Part shown: positions 5,767 to 13,130 of the stretch, piece by piece
Layout of the letters: the number at the start of each line of letters is the position of its first letter
Numbering within the stretch: position 1 is the first letter of the stretch
Origin: DATJZH01 sp035499215
GTDB lineage: Bacteria > Actinomycetota > Actinomycetes > Streptosporangiales > Streptosporangiaceae
Length of the DNA stretch: 18,338 nt
Reading direction: 5' to 3'
Assembly: GCA_035499215.1 (NCBI GenBank)
Contig: DATJZH010000012.1
Span: 1-18,338 of the forward strand
Notes under the pieces: generated by a model
What the model was told of the DNA's origin: nothing
What the model saw: the letters and a program-made list of their open reading frames with translations, nothing else
Database searches by the model: none
Translations under genes and position numbers: made by a program

Positions 5767-7158
5767 TCAATACTGGACGGCCGGCACCGGCGCGTCCGCG
5801 TCGGCCTCGGCGCGGGCGGGCGGGAGCTGCTCGCGTGAGTACTTGAGCATCAGCAGCAGGTCCACCGTCCCGAGGACTCCGTACAGCAGGACGAACGCGA
5901 CCAGGCTGATCACGATGGAGGTGGTGCTGACCGACGGCGAGACGCCGTTCTTCGTCAGCATGATTCCCTGCACGATCCACGGCTGCCTGCCGCTCTCGGT
6001 CAGCAGCCAGCCGGCGGTGTTCATCAGGAACGGCAGCACCGCGGCCCATACCGCCACCCACAGGAACAGCCGGGACGTCGCCAGTGTCTTGCGCCGGATC
6101 AGCCACAGTCCCCACAGTGCCAGCAGGAAGACCGCGACTCCCAGGTACGCCATCACCCGCATGGACCAGTACTGGATGAAGACGTTCGGCACGTAGTAGC
6201 CGGGCCCGTACTTGCTGACGTACTGCGACTGCAGCGGGGTCAGGCCGATGACCTTGCCGTTCCAGTGGTTGGTCGCCAGCAGCGACAGCAGGTGGGGGAT
6301 CTGCAGGATCTGGGTCGGCGTGTGGTCGTCGTTGCCGCCGCCGATCTGGATGAGCGAGAACGAGCACGGCTGGCAGGTGGTCCACTGCGCCTCGGCAGCC
6401 GCGATCTTCATCGGCTGGTACTTGGCCTCGATCACGCCGAGCTCATCGCCGACCAGCATGGTGAACAGGATCGCCGGGACCAGGACGACGAGCGCGAGCC
6501 TGGCCGACCGGCTGAACACCTCCCGGTCCCCGCCGTGCCGCAGCTGCCACGCTGACACCGCCAGCATCACGGTCGCCCCGGTGACCAGCGACGCGAGCAG
6601 GACCTTCGCATATCCCCAGACGAACACCGGGTTGGTCAGCACCGCCCAGATGTCGTTCAGCTGCGGCATGTGGGTCTTCGGGCTCGTCGTGTAGCCGACG
6701 GGATGCTGCATCCACGAGTTGGCCGCCATGATGAACGCCGCCGACAGGACGGTGCCGAGCGAAACCAGCCAGATCGTCGCCAGGTGCACCCGCCGCGAGA
6801 GCTTGTCCCAGCCGAACAGCCACAGCCCCAGGAACGTCGATTCCAGGAAGAACGCGGCCAGGCCCTCCATCGCCAGCGGCGCGCCGAAGACGTTGCCGAC
6901 CAGGCGGGAGTACGCCGACCAGTTCATCCCGAACTGGAACTCCTGCACCAGGCCGGTCACCACGCCGATCGCGACGTTGATGACCAGCAGGGTGCCGAAG
7001 AACCTGGTCAGCCGCAGATACTCGTCGCGCTTGCTGCGGTACCAGGCGGTCTGCAGCAGCGCGGTGAGGAAGGCCAGACCGATGGTTATCGGGACGAAGA
7101 GGAAATGGTTGATCGACGTGAACGCGAACTGCCACCGCGCGAGATCGACATTCGTCAT
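5767..7158 (-). CDS. cydA: Cytochrome bd oxidase subunit I (short Q-loop) with Lys at the heme b558 His position
   Basis: This 463-residue membrane protein carries the haems and quinol site of the bd oxidase. Counterparts of E. coli residues are clear: His18 (H19), Glu98 (E99), Glu106 (E107), His125 (H126), Lys251 and Glu256 of the quinol-binding Q-loop (K252/E257), Arg334 and Met336 (R391/M393), and Glu388 just before GRQPW at 391-394 (E445). The haem b558 axial histidine (H186) is expected in a segment reading WGYAKVLLASLVTGA at 181-195; the aligned residue is Lys185 (codon AAG at 6604-6606 on the minus strand). The Q-loop also contains a CQPC motif at 262-265. The length matches the short-Q-loop class. 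The start has a strong GGGGGAG site directly before ATG. Family is certain; haem content is the open question. Confidence 0.96.
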   Translation of the reverse strand: MTNVDLARWQFAFTSINHFLFVPITIGLAFLTALLQTAWYRSKRDEYLRLTRFFGTLLVINVAIGVVTGLVQEFQFGMNWSAYSRLVGNVFGAPLAMEGLAAFFLESTFLGLWLFGWDKLSRRVHLATIWLVSLGTVLSAAFIMAANSWMQHPVGYTTSPKTHMPQLNDIWAVLTNPVFVWGYAKVLLASLVTGATVMLAVSAWQLRHGGDREVFSRSARLALVVLVPAILFTMLVGDELGVIEAKYQPMKIAAAEAQWTTCQPCSFSLIQIGGGNDDHTPTQILQIPHLLSLLATNHWNGKVIGLTPLQSQYVSKYGPGYYVPNVFIQYWSMRVMAYLGVAVFLLALWGLWLIRRKTLATSRLFLWVAVWAAVLPFLMNTAGWLLTESGRQPWIVQGIMLTKNGVSPSVSTTSIVISLVAFVLLYGVLGTVDLLLMLKYSREQLPPARAEADADAPVPAVQY

Positions 7159-7174
7159 CTACTCCCCCAGGTCA

Positions 7175-7186
7175 GGAAGGCCTTCC
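7175..7186. promoter_or_regulatory. Perfect 12-bp palindrome in the cydA leader
   Basis: GGAAGGCCTTCC is self-complementary and lies 16 bp upstream of the cydA start, just outside the ribosome binding site. A repressor there could block cydA transcription, or it may be a chance palindrome in GC-rich DNA. It does not match the Rex operator (TTGTGAA-n4-TTCACAA) known to control cyd genes in streptomycetes, and I found no such site in the 180-bp gap. Confidence 0.2.
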
Positions 7187-7338
7187 GGGCGGCGCTGCTG
7201 GTCTCGCGGCGGCGCTCGACGGGGCGTTCGCTGCCTTCCGCGACGTCGGCATCGTGCTGCATGCCGGCCAAGTTTTTGCGGCGAGGTGTCGGGCATGGGC
7301 TGGCCGGCGCATGGCACGGCAGGAGCCGGCGGGTCAGG

Positions 7339-7620
7339 TCAGGACCCCCCGTCCTGGCGCGCCGAGACCCCGTCCTGCCAGGCGGCGGCGCCGGCCGACG
7401 CGGCGTTCTTGGCCTGCGCCCACTTCATCTTCGCCAGCTCGGCCGGCGGCACGTCCATTTCCCTGATCCACCGGCGGGTCGCCGCGAGCAGGTGCGAGCC
7501 GCCGACCGCCAGGCCCGCCAGGGCGATCAGGGTGCCGGCCCCGACGAGCACGGCGCCGGCGATCAGCGGGCCGGTCCTGAGTTCTGGCCAGCTGTTGCTG
7601 TTCTGCGAGCTTCTAGACAT
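7339..7620 (-). CDS. Small single-helix membrane protein of unknown function
   Basis: This 93-residue protein starts at ATG with an AGGA element about 8 bp upstream. A polar N-terminus (1-16) is followed by a Gly/Ala/Leu-rich hydrophobic stretch (about 17-46, TGPLIAGAVLVGAGTLIALA onward). A conserved-looking amphipathic segment RRWIREMDVPPAELAKMKWA follows at about residues 49-68, then an Ala/Gln-rich tail. Small proteins of this shape, with an 'EMDVPP' motif after one membrane span, are familiar in actinobacteria as hypothetical proteins; no role is known to me. It lies 107 bp downstream of the MFS gene and 180 bp upstream of cydA on the same strand, and could be transcribed with either. Confidence 0.75.
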   Translation of the reverse strand: MSRSSQNSNSWPELRTGPLIAGAVLVGAGTLIALAGLAVGGSHLLAATRRWIREMDVPPAELAKMKWAQAKNAASAGAAAWQDGVSARQDGGS

Positions 7621-7727
7621 GGCACCGTCCTGGACGTTGGTCGTTGAGCGTTACTGTCGCCGCCGGTCAGACGCCGCGCATCATCCTCCGGGGGTGATTG
7701 CCCGGGTTCGGTGCGGCCAGTCCAAGC

Positions 7728-8942
7728 CTAAGCGCCAGCCGGGCCGGCCCGCCGGACCGGGCGGCGCCGGGGGGGCGAAACGAGCAGCGAGAGCGCCGCC
7801 AGGATCGCCGCCACGACGGCGGTGCCGCCGAAGATGGCCGACAGGCTCAGGCCGGCGTGCTGCAGCGGGCCGACGCCGAACGCCGCGACGCCGTAGCCGA
7901 GCTGGTAGCAGGCGATGACTCCGCCGGCCACCGCCGCGGAGATCGCCGTCAGCTCCTCCTCGCCGAAGCTGATCGTCAGCGGCAGCAGCGCCGAGCAGCC
8001 CAGGCCCGCCAGCCCGAAGACCGCGATTCCGGCCGCAGCGGCATGTGCCGGCAAAGCATCCACCAAAACGAAAGATCCCGCCAGCACCAGCGGCAGCAGG
8101 TGGTAAGTGACCCGGGCGGGCAGCCAGCGGTCGACGAGCGCGAACAGCACCCGTCCAGCGGTCACCATCCCCCAGAATGCCGCCAGCGCGATCGAGGCCT
8201 GCGCCGCCGACGCTCCCAGCCCTCTGGTCATCTCCAGCTGGGACCAGTTGCCGTTCATCGTCTCGCAGATGCCGTAAGCCACGGCGAATGCCGCGTAGAT
8301 CCAGAACCGGGCCGGTACGCGCCGCCTGCCCGGCTGTCCCGCCGGGCTGCCCGGTGCCGCCGCGCGCAGCGGCAGCCGCAGGCTGACCGCGATCAGCGCG
8401 ACCAGCAGCACCGCCGACAGGACCGGCAGGCCCCACCAGGACCCGAGGCCGACGAACACAGCCACGAACACCGGCGCCAGCACGGTGCCAAGGCCCAGCA
8501 GCGCGTTCAGCACCAGCACCGAGCTGTCGACGCTGGCCGGGTGAAAGGCCGACGCGTAAGTGTTCAGCACCGGGACGGTCAGGCCGAAACCCGCCCCGAG
8601 GAACGCCGTCGCCACCAGCAGCAGCGGGTAGGCGGCCGAGTGATCGGCCTTGACCACAGCGCTGGCCAGGAGCAGCCCCATCGACAGCAGGCTCAGGGCC
8701 AGGCCCAGCAGGTAGACCCTTTTCGCGGTAATCCGCCGGGCCAGCGCGGCGCCGATCAGCGATCCCGCGATGGCCGTCACCACCTGGGGCAGGAACATGT
8801 CCCCGTACTGGACGGCGGACAGCCCGTACTCGCTCTTGTCGGTGAAGATGGTGCTGGCAGCGGGAAACGTGACCAGCACGATGCCCTGCACCAGCCCGGC
8901 GGCGTTGACGACCGCGCTCTCGGCTCTCGAGGCCACAGGCAT
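7728..8942 (-). CDS. Major facilitator superfamily (MFS) transporter
   Basis: This 404-residue protein has about 12 hydrophobic segments in two halves, separated by a basic/Pro-rich loop near residue 205 (GQPGRRRVPARF). The loop between the second and third helices reads ALARRITAKRVYLLG, which matches the basic MFS signature position. The second half opens with FWIYAAFAVAYGICETMNGNW, a segment I associate with an uncharacterised actinobacterial MFS subgroup. The substrate cannot be deduced; neighbouring sugar enzymes make a sugar or sugar-acid exporter possible but unproven. The start ATG has GGAG only two bases upstream, too close for a standard site, so a leaderless start or slightly different start is possible. 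It diverges from the GMC gene across about 140 bp. Confidence 0.85.
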   Translation of the reverse strand: MPVASRAESAVVNAAGLVQGIVLVTFPAASTIFTDKSEYGLSAVQYGDMFLPQVVTAIAGSLIGAALARRITAKRVYLLGLALSLLSMGLLLASAVVKADHSAAYPLLLVATAFLGAGFGLTVPVLNTYASAFHPASVDSSVLVLNALLGLGTVLAPVFVAVFVGLGSWWGLPVLSAVLLVALIAVSLRLPLRAAAPGSPAGQPGRRRVPARFWIYAAFAVAYGICETMNGNWSQLEMTRGLGASAAQASIALAAFWGMVTAGRVLFALVDRWLPARVTYHLLPLVLAGSFVLVDALPAHAAAAGIAVFGLAGLGCSALLPLTISFGEEELTAISAAVAGGVIACYQLGYGVAAFGVGPLQHAGLSLSAIFGGTAVVAAILAALSLLVSPPRRRPVRRAGPAGA

Positions 8943-9072
8943 GCTCCGGTAGGTCGAGTTCGGCGATCAGCCGGCCCGCTGCGGCGCGCCGCGGCTAGAG
9001 CTTCGCAGCCAGGCCGCGGGCTCATTTCGAGGTCACCCGGCGCGCATGATGCGCTGGCGCGCCCCGAACCGC

Positions 9073-9078
9073 CATAGT
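9073..9078 (+). promoter_or_regulatory. Possible -10 element for leaderless GMC mRNA
   Basis: CATAGT resembles the actinobacterial -10 hexamer TANNNT (one mismatch) and ends six bases before the GTG chosen as the start of the flavoprotein gene. That spacing would put transcription initiation at or next to the start codon. No good -35 is visible 16-19 bp upstream, so this is tentative. Confidence 0.25.
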
Positions 9079-9084
9079 AAGGCT

Positions 9085-10638
9085 GTGACTGAACACTATG
9101 ACGTCATCATTGTGGGCAGCGGCGCGGGCGGTGGCACGCTGGCGCACACGCTGGCCCCGTCGGGCAAGCGGATACTGCTGCTCGAACGGGGCAACTTCCT
9201 GCCGCGCGAGATTCAGAACTGGAACCCGGGACCGGTATTCGTGGACGGGAGATACATCTCGCCCGACCCCTGGTTCGACGCCGACGGCAAGGCGTTCCAG
9301 CCGCAGGTGCATTACTACGTCGGCGGGGCCACGAAGCTGTACGGGGCGGCGCTGTACCGGCTGCGCCCCGAGGATTTCGCCGAGGTCCGGCACGCTGACG
9401 GGCTGTCGCCGGCGTGGCCGGTGAGCTATGACGACTTCGAGCCGTGGTACACCAGGGCCGAGTGGCTCTACCAGGTGCACGGAATCCACGGCGAAGATCC
9501 CACCGAGGGCCGCTGCTCGAGACAGTACCCGTGGCCGCCGGTGTCGCACGAGCCGCGAGTCCAGGAGATCTCCGACGCGCTCGCGGCCGGCGGCTACCAT
9601 CCGTTCCACGCGCCGTGCGGCATCCTGCTGAACGAGGCAGACCGCCCGCTCAGTGCGTGCGTCCGGTGCGCCTGGTGCGACGGCTACCCGTGCCTGGTGC
9701 ATGCCAAGTCCGACGCCGACATCATCGCGGTGCGCCCGCTGCTGGACCAGCCGAACGTGACCCTGCTGGTGAACGCGGAGGCGCAGCGCCTGGAGACAGA
9801 CCCGTCCGGCCGGACGGTCAGCCGCGTGCAGGTCAGCCGCGCGGGCAGCCAGGAATTTTACAGCGGCGACATCGTGGTGGTCTCGGCCGGGGCCGCCAAC
9901 AGCGCCAGGATCCTGCTCCGGTCCGCCTCCGATCAGCACCCGGCCGGCCTGGCGAACGGGTCCGACCAGGTAGGCCGCAATTACATGTACCACAACAGCA
10001 AGGCCATCGTGGCGCTCGACAAGGAGCGCAACGACACGGTATTCCAGAAGACGCTCGGCCTGAACGACTTCTACCTCGCCGGGAACGGACGCCAGTGGCC
10101 CCTGGGCAACATCCAGATGCTCGGGAAGTCCAACGCGCTGGCGATGAAGGGCGAGGAGCCCAAGCTGACCAAGCTGGCCCCGAAATGGAGCCTGGAGGAG
10201 GTCGCCCGGCACGCCGTCGACTTCTGGCTCACCACCGAGGACGTGCCCAAGCCGGACAACCGGATCACCGTCGACCGCGACGGGCACGTGCACCTGGCCT
10301 ACCAGCAGACCAACGACACCGAGGCGGACGGGCTGTACCACGAGCTCAGGAAGGTGTTCAACCACATCGGCATCGCCGCCCACCACGTGCTGTCCAAGAA
10401 CTTCTACGCCAGCATGGACGTGCCCGTGGCCGGCGTTGCCCACCAGTCGGGCACCTGCCGGTTCGGCACCGACCCGGCCAGCTCGGTGCTCGACGTCAAC
10501 TGCAAGGCGCACGAGCTCGACAACCTGTACGTGGTGGACACCAGCTTCTTCCCGAGCATCGGAGCCGTGAACCCGGCGCTGACCGCGATGGCCAACGCGA
10601 TCCGGGTCGGCGAGCACCTCCTGGAGCGAATGGCATGA
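9085..10638 (+). CDS. GMC-family FAD-dependent sugar/alcohol oxidoreductase
   Basis: Members of the glucose-methanol-choline family oxidise alcohol or sugar hydroxyls with FAD. The FAD-binding motif VIIVGSGAGGG falls at about residues 6-16 from the GTG at 9085, which I prefer to the upstream in-frame ATG at 9046 because it places the first beta strand at the N-terminus. The C-terminal domain has the catalytic pair His453 (HQSGTCRFG) and Asn496 (AVNPALT), 43 residues apart as usual. A cysteine-rich segment CVRCAWCDGYPC (Cys192, 195, 198, 203) sits where Fe-S-bearing members of the family, such as FAD-glucose dehydrogenase, have cysteines; whether it binds a cluster is unknown. Length is 517 residues. 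No signal peptide is visible. The stop overlaps an ATG and the lipoprotein gene follows at once, indicating an operon. Donor and acceptor are not identifiable. Confidence 0.88.
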   Translation: MTEHYDVIIVGSGAGGGTLAHTLAPSGKRILLLERGNFLPREIQNWNPGPVFVDGRYISPDPWFDADGKAFQPQVHYYVGGATKLYGAALYRLRPEDFAEVRHADGLSPAWPVSYDDFEPWYTRAEWLYQVHGIHGEDPTEGRCSRQYPWPPVSHEPRVQEISDALAAGGYHPFHAPCGILLNEADRPLSACVRCAWCDGYPCLVHAKSDADIIAVRPLLDQPNVTLLVNAEAQRLETDPSGRTVSRVQVSRAGSQEFYSGDIVVVSAGAANSARILLRSASDQHPAGLANGSDQVGRNYMYHNSKAIVALDKERNDTVFQKTLGLNDFYLAGNGRQWPLGNIQMLGKSNALAMKGEEPKLTKLAPKWSLEEVARHAVDFWLTTEDVPKPDNRITVDRDGHVHLAYQQTNDTEADGLYHELRKVFNHIGIAAHHVLSKNFYASMDVPVAGVAHQSGTCRFGTDPASSVLDVNCKAHELDNLYVVDTSFFPSIGAVNPALTAMANAIRVGEHLLERMA

Positions 10639-10649
10639 AAGGTGATGGC

Positions 10650-11123
10650 ATGAGCCGCACGGGGAAGCCTGGCTGGCTCTGGATCGGCGCGGCGGTCCTG
10701 GCCGCCGGGTGCGGCTCGTCCGGCACCACGGCCGCGTCCAGTCCCGCGCACGCGTCCAGTTCCGCCCATCCGTCCGCCTCGGCGACGGCGTCGATGTCGG
10801 CTATCTGCGGCGACGTGGCGAACCTGCGCGCATCGCTGCAGAAGCTCGAGCACATGACGCCCAGCAGCGCGTCAGTTTCCGGGCTGACCACCGATGTGCA
10901 GGCCATCAAGACCTCGCTGACGAAGCTCACCAGCGACGCCGGCAGCCAGCTGCAGGCGCAGACCAGCGACCTGAAATCCGCGCTGAACGGGCTGAAGAGC
11001 GCCATGGGAAGCCTGGGCCAGAGCCCGAGCGCGACGTCGATCAAGGACGTCACGACCGCTGCGAGCGGCGTGGCGACGGCAGGCCGCAATCTCGAGGCCA
11101 AGGCGAAATCGATCTGCCATTAA
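10650..11123 (+). CDS. Small helical lipoprotein of unknown function
   Basis: This 157-residue protein has a lipoprotein signal peptide: a basic N-terminus (R3, K6), a hydrophobic core WLWIGAAVLAAG (9-20) and Cys21 for lipidation, with Ala rather than Leu at -3. A Ser/Ala/Thr-rich linker (22-50) leads to a mostly helical domain rich in Lys, Leu, Ser and Thr heptad-like repeats. The domain is bracketed by Cys53 and Cys156 (next to last), which could form a disulfide. The ATG at 10650 is chosen because AAAGGTGA lies just upstream; the in-frame ATG at 10635, inside the GMC stop (ATGA), is the alternative. Tight linkage to the flavoprotein suggests a related role at the outer face of the membrane, but no domain with known function is recognised. 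Confidence 0.82.
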   Translation: MSRTGKPGWLWIGAAVLAAGCGSSGTTAASSPAHASSSAHPSASATASMSAICGDVANLRASLQKLEHMTPSSASVSGLTTDVQAIKTSLTKLTSDAGSQLQAQTSDLKSALNGLKSAMGSLGQSPSATSIKDVTTAASGVATAGRNLEAKAKSICH

Positions 11124-11143
11124 CCGCGGCAGCAGGCCGCGGG

Positions 11144-11169
11144 CCGGCCGGAGCGGCCCGGGCGGCCGG
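11144..11169 (+). terminator. GC hairpin(s) after the lipoprotein gene
   Basis: Two inverted repeats sit in the 66-bp gap: CCGCGG (11124-11129) with CCGCGG (11137-11142), and CCGGCCG (11144-11150) with CGGCCGG (11163-11169) around a 12-nt loop. They could end the GMC-lipoprotein transcript or attenuate readthrough into the GH15 gene, whose own ribosome binding site follows about 10 bp later. There is no T-tract. Confidence 0.35.
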
Positions 11170-11189
11170 ACTGAGGGAAGGAGCGCGCG

Positions 11190-13082
11190 GTGTCCAGCAC
11201 GGCGTCCGCCGGCGTGACTTCCCGCTATCCGAACATCAGCGATCATGGCCTGATCGGCGACCTGCAGACCGCCGCGCTCGTGAGCACCGACGGAATCGTC
11301 GACTGGTTCTGCTGTCCGCGGTTCGACTCGCCCAGTGTGTTCGCGTCCCTGCTGGACGCCGACCGGGGCGGGCATTGCCGGATCGCTCCCGACCGCGGCG
11401 ACTACGTCAGCCGCCAGCTGTACCTCCCGGACACCGCGATCCTGGTGACCCGGTTCATGACCCCGGACGGAGTCGGCGAGGTGTACGACTTCATGCCCGT
11501 GATCGAAGGGGAACCGACGGAAAGCCACCGGCTGGTCCGCAACATCCGGGTCGTGCGGGGCACCATGCGGTTCGCGATCGACATCCAGCCGCGCTTTGAC
11601 TACGGCCGGACGCCGCACAAGCTCGAGCTGGCCGAGCGGGGCGCGGTGTTCCGCAGCCGGGCCCTGCGGCTGGCGGTGCACGGCATCGCGCCGCCGAATA
11701 CCTCGCCGCACGACGTGGGACTCAGCATGCAGCAGGATTCCGGCGGACTGCGGTGGACCCGGACCCTGCGGGAGGGCGAGATCGGCGGCGTGATGCTGGA
11801 GTCGATGGGCGGACAGCCCCGGCTCCTGTCACCCGACGAGGCGCAGCAGATGGCCGACGACACCGCCAGGTTCTGGAAGGACTGGCTGCACCACTCGACC
11901 TACCGGGGCCGCTGGCGCGAGATGGTCACGCGCTCCGCGATGACGCTCAAGCTGATGACCTACGCGCCCACCGGCGCGCCGGTCGCGGCGCCGACCGCCG
12001 GGCTGCCCGAGCAGCCCGGCGGAGAGCGCAACTGGGATTACCGGTACACGTGGATCCGGGACGGCTCCTTCTCCATCTACGCGCTGCTCGGCCTCGGCTT
12101 CGCGGAGGAGGCCGCGGCGTTCGGGACCTGGCTCAAGGACCGCGCGACCGAGCAGGCCGGCCGGGACTCCGGCCCGCTGAAGATCATGTACCGGGTCGAC
12201 GGCACTTCTGGCCTGACGGAGGAGACGCTCGATCATTTCGAGGGCTGGCGCGGTTCCAGGCCGGTGCGGATCGGCAACGGCGCCGCCGACCAGCGGCAGC
12301 TGGACATCTACGGCGAGGCGATGGATGCCGTCTCGCTCGCTGACGCCCACGGCGTCCAGCTGTCGCACGAGGGGTGGCTGTCCGTCGCTGACATGATGGG
12401 CTGGCTGTGCGAGCACTGGGACGAGCCGGAGGAGGGCATCTGGGAGACCCGCGGCGGCCAGCAGGATTTCACCTACGGCCGGTTCCAGGCCTGGGTCGCC
12501 CTGGACCGGGCGATCCGGCTGGCGCAGCGCCGCGGGCGCCCGGCGGACCTGACCCAGTGGACCACCGAGCGGGACCGGATCTACAACCAGATCATGCGGC
12601 GCGGCTGGAACCCGAAGATCGGCGCCTTCACCCAGCACTTCGACACCGAGGTCCTGGACTCCTCGCTGCTGCTGATGCCGCTGATGGGCTTCGTCGCCCC
12701 GCGCGACCCGATGTGGCTATCGACGCTGCAGGCGATGGACCGCGAGCTGGTCTCCGACAGCCTGGTCTACCGCTACAACCCCAGCGCCTCCCCCGACGGC
12801 CTGGCCGGCAATGAGGGCACCTTCTCGCTCTGCACCTTCTGGTACGTGGATGCTCTCGCCCGCGCCGGGCGGCTCGACGACGCGAGGCTGACGTTCGAGA
12901 AGATGCACACCTACGCCAACCACCTCGGGCTGTTCTCCGAGGAGATCGGCAGCACCGGCGAGCAGCTCGGCAACTTCCCGCAGGCATTCAGCCACCTGTC
13001 ACTGATCAACGCCGCGATCAACCTCGACTACCAGCTCGACCATGGCGCCGGCTCGGTCGAGCACCTGCTGACGACGTCCTGA
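11190..13082 (+). CDS. Glycoside hydrolase family 15 protein (glucoamylase/trehalase-like)
   Basis: GH15 enzymes are inverting alpha-glucosidases that release beta-glucose from starch or isomaltose ends; in mycobacteria family members act as trehalases. The 630-residue protein has an N-terminal beta-sandwich domain beginning YPNISDHGLIGDLQTAALVS, then the (alpha/alpha)6 barrel with NWDYRYTWIRDGSFSIYALL near residues 280-300. The catalytic acid lies in EEGIWE (Glu414-Glu419) and the base in the SEEIGSTGEQLGNFPQAFSH segment (Glu584/585). The size and motif order match intracellular actinobacterial GH15 proteins, and no signal peptide is seen. The start is GTG with an excellent GAAGGAG site six bases upstream. 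It could be transcribed with the GMC-lipoprotein pair or alone. Trehalase and glucoamylase cannot be separated by reading the sequence. Confidence 0.92.
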   Translation: MSSTASAGVTSRYPNISDHGLIGDLQTAALVSTDGIVDWFCCPRFDSPSVFASLLDADRGGHCRIAPDRGDYVSRQLYLPDTAILVTRFMTPDGVGEVYDFMPVIEGEPTESHRLVRNIRVVRGTMRFAIDIQPRFDYGRTPHKLELAERGAVFRSRALRLAVHGIAPPNTSPHDVGLSMQQDSGGLRWTRTLREGEIGGVMLESMGGQPRLLSPDEAQQMADDTARFWKDWLHHSTYRGRWREMVTRSAMTLKLMTYAPTGAPVAAPTAGLPEQPGGERNWDYRYTWIRDGSFSIYALLGLGFAEEAAAFGTWLKDRATEQAGRDSGPLKIMYRVDGTSGLTEETLDHFEGWRGSRPVRIGNGAADQRQLDIYGEAMDAVSLADAHGVQLSHEGWLSVADMMGWLCEHWDEPEEGIWETRGGQQDFTYGRFQAWVALDRAIRLAQRRGRPADLTQWTTERDRIYNQIMRRGWNPKIGAFTQHFDTEVLDSSLLLMPLMGFVAPRDPMWLSTLQAMDRELVSDSLVYRYNPSASPDGLAGNEGTFSLCTFWYVDALARAGRLDDARLTFEKMHTYANHLGLFSEEIGSTGEQLGNFPQAFSHLSLINAAINLDYQLDHGAGSVEHLLTTS

Positions 13083-13099
13083 CGGTGTCGTGACGGCCC

Positions 13100-13122
13100 G
13101 CCCGGCCGAGGCCCGGCCGGGC
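13100..13122. terminator. Bidirectional hairpin between GH15 and glgX
   Basis: GCCCGGCC (13100-13107) and GGCCGGGC (13115-13122) are perfect reverse complements with a 7-nt loop, centred in the 48-bp gap between two converging stop codons. There is no T-tract, as is common in GC-rich actinobacteria, but the placement is typical of a shared terminator. Confidence 0.55.
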
Positions 13123-13130
13123 TGCGCGGG

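Noticed and set aside
7159..7338. Rex operator or oxygen-responsive site upstream of cydA
   Set aside because: No TTGTGAA-n4-TTCACAA-like sequence is present; only the short GGAAGGCCTTCC palindrome is seen.
9046..9084. ATG at 9046 as the GMC start
   Set aside because: It would add MMRWRAPNRHSKA before the FAD strand without homology-like character; GTG 9085 gives the expected N-terminus. Not fully excluded.
9022..10617. 531-codon minus-strand frame opposite the GMC gene
   Set aside because: Shadow frame; the plus-strand frame has the FAD motif and the His/Asn catalytic pair.
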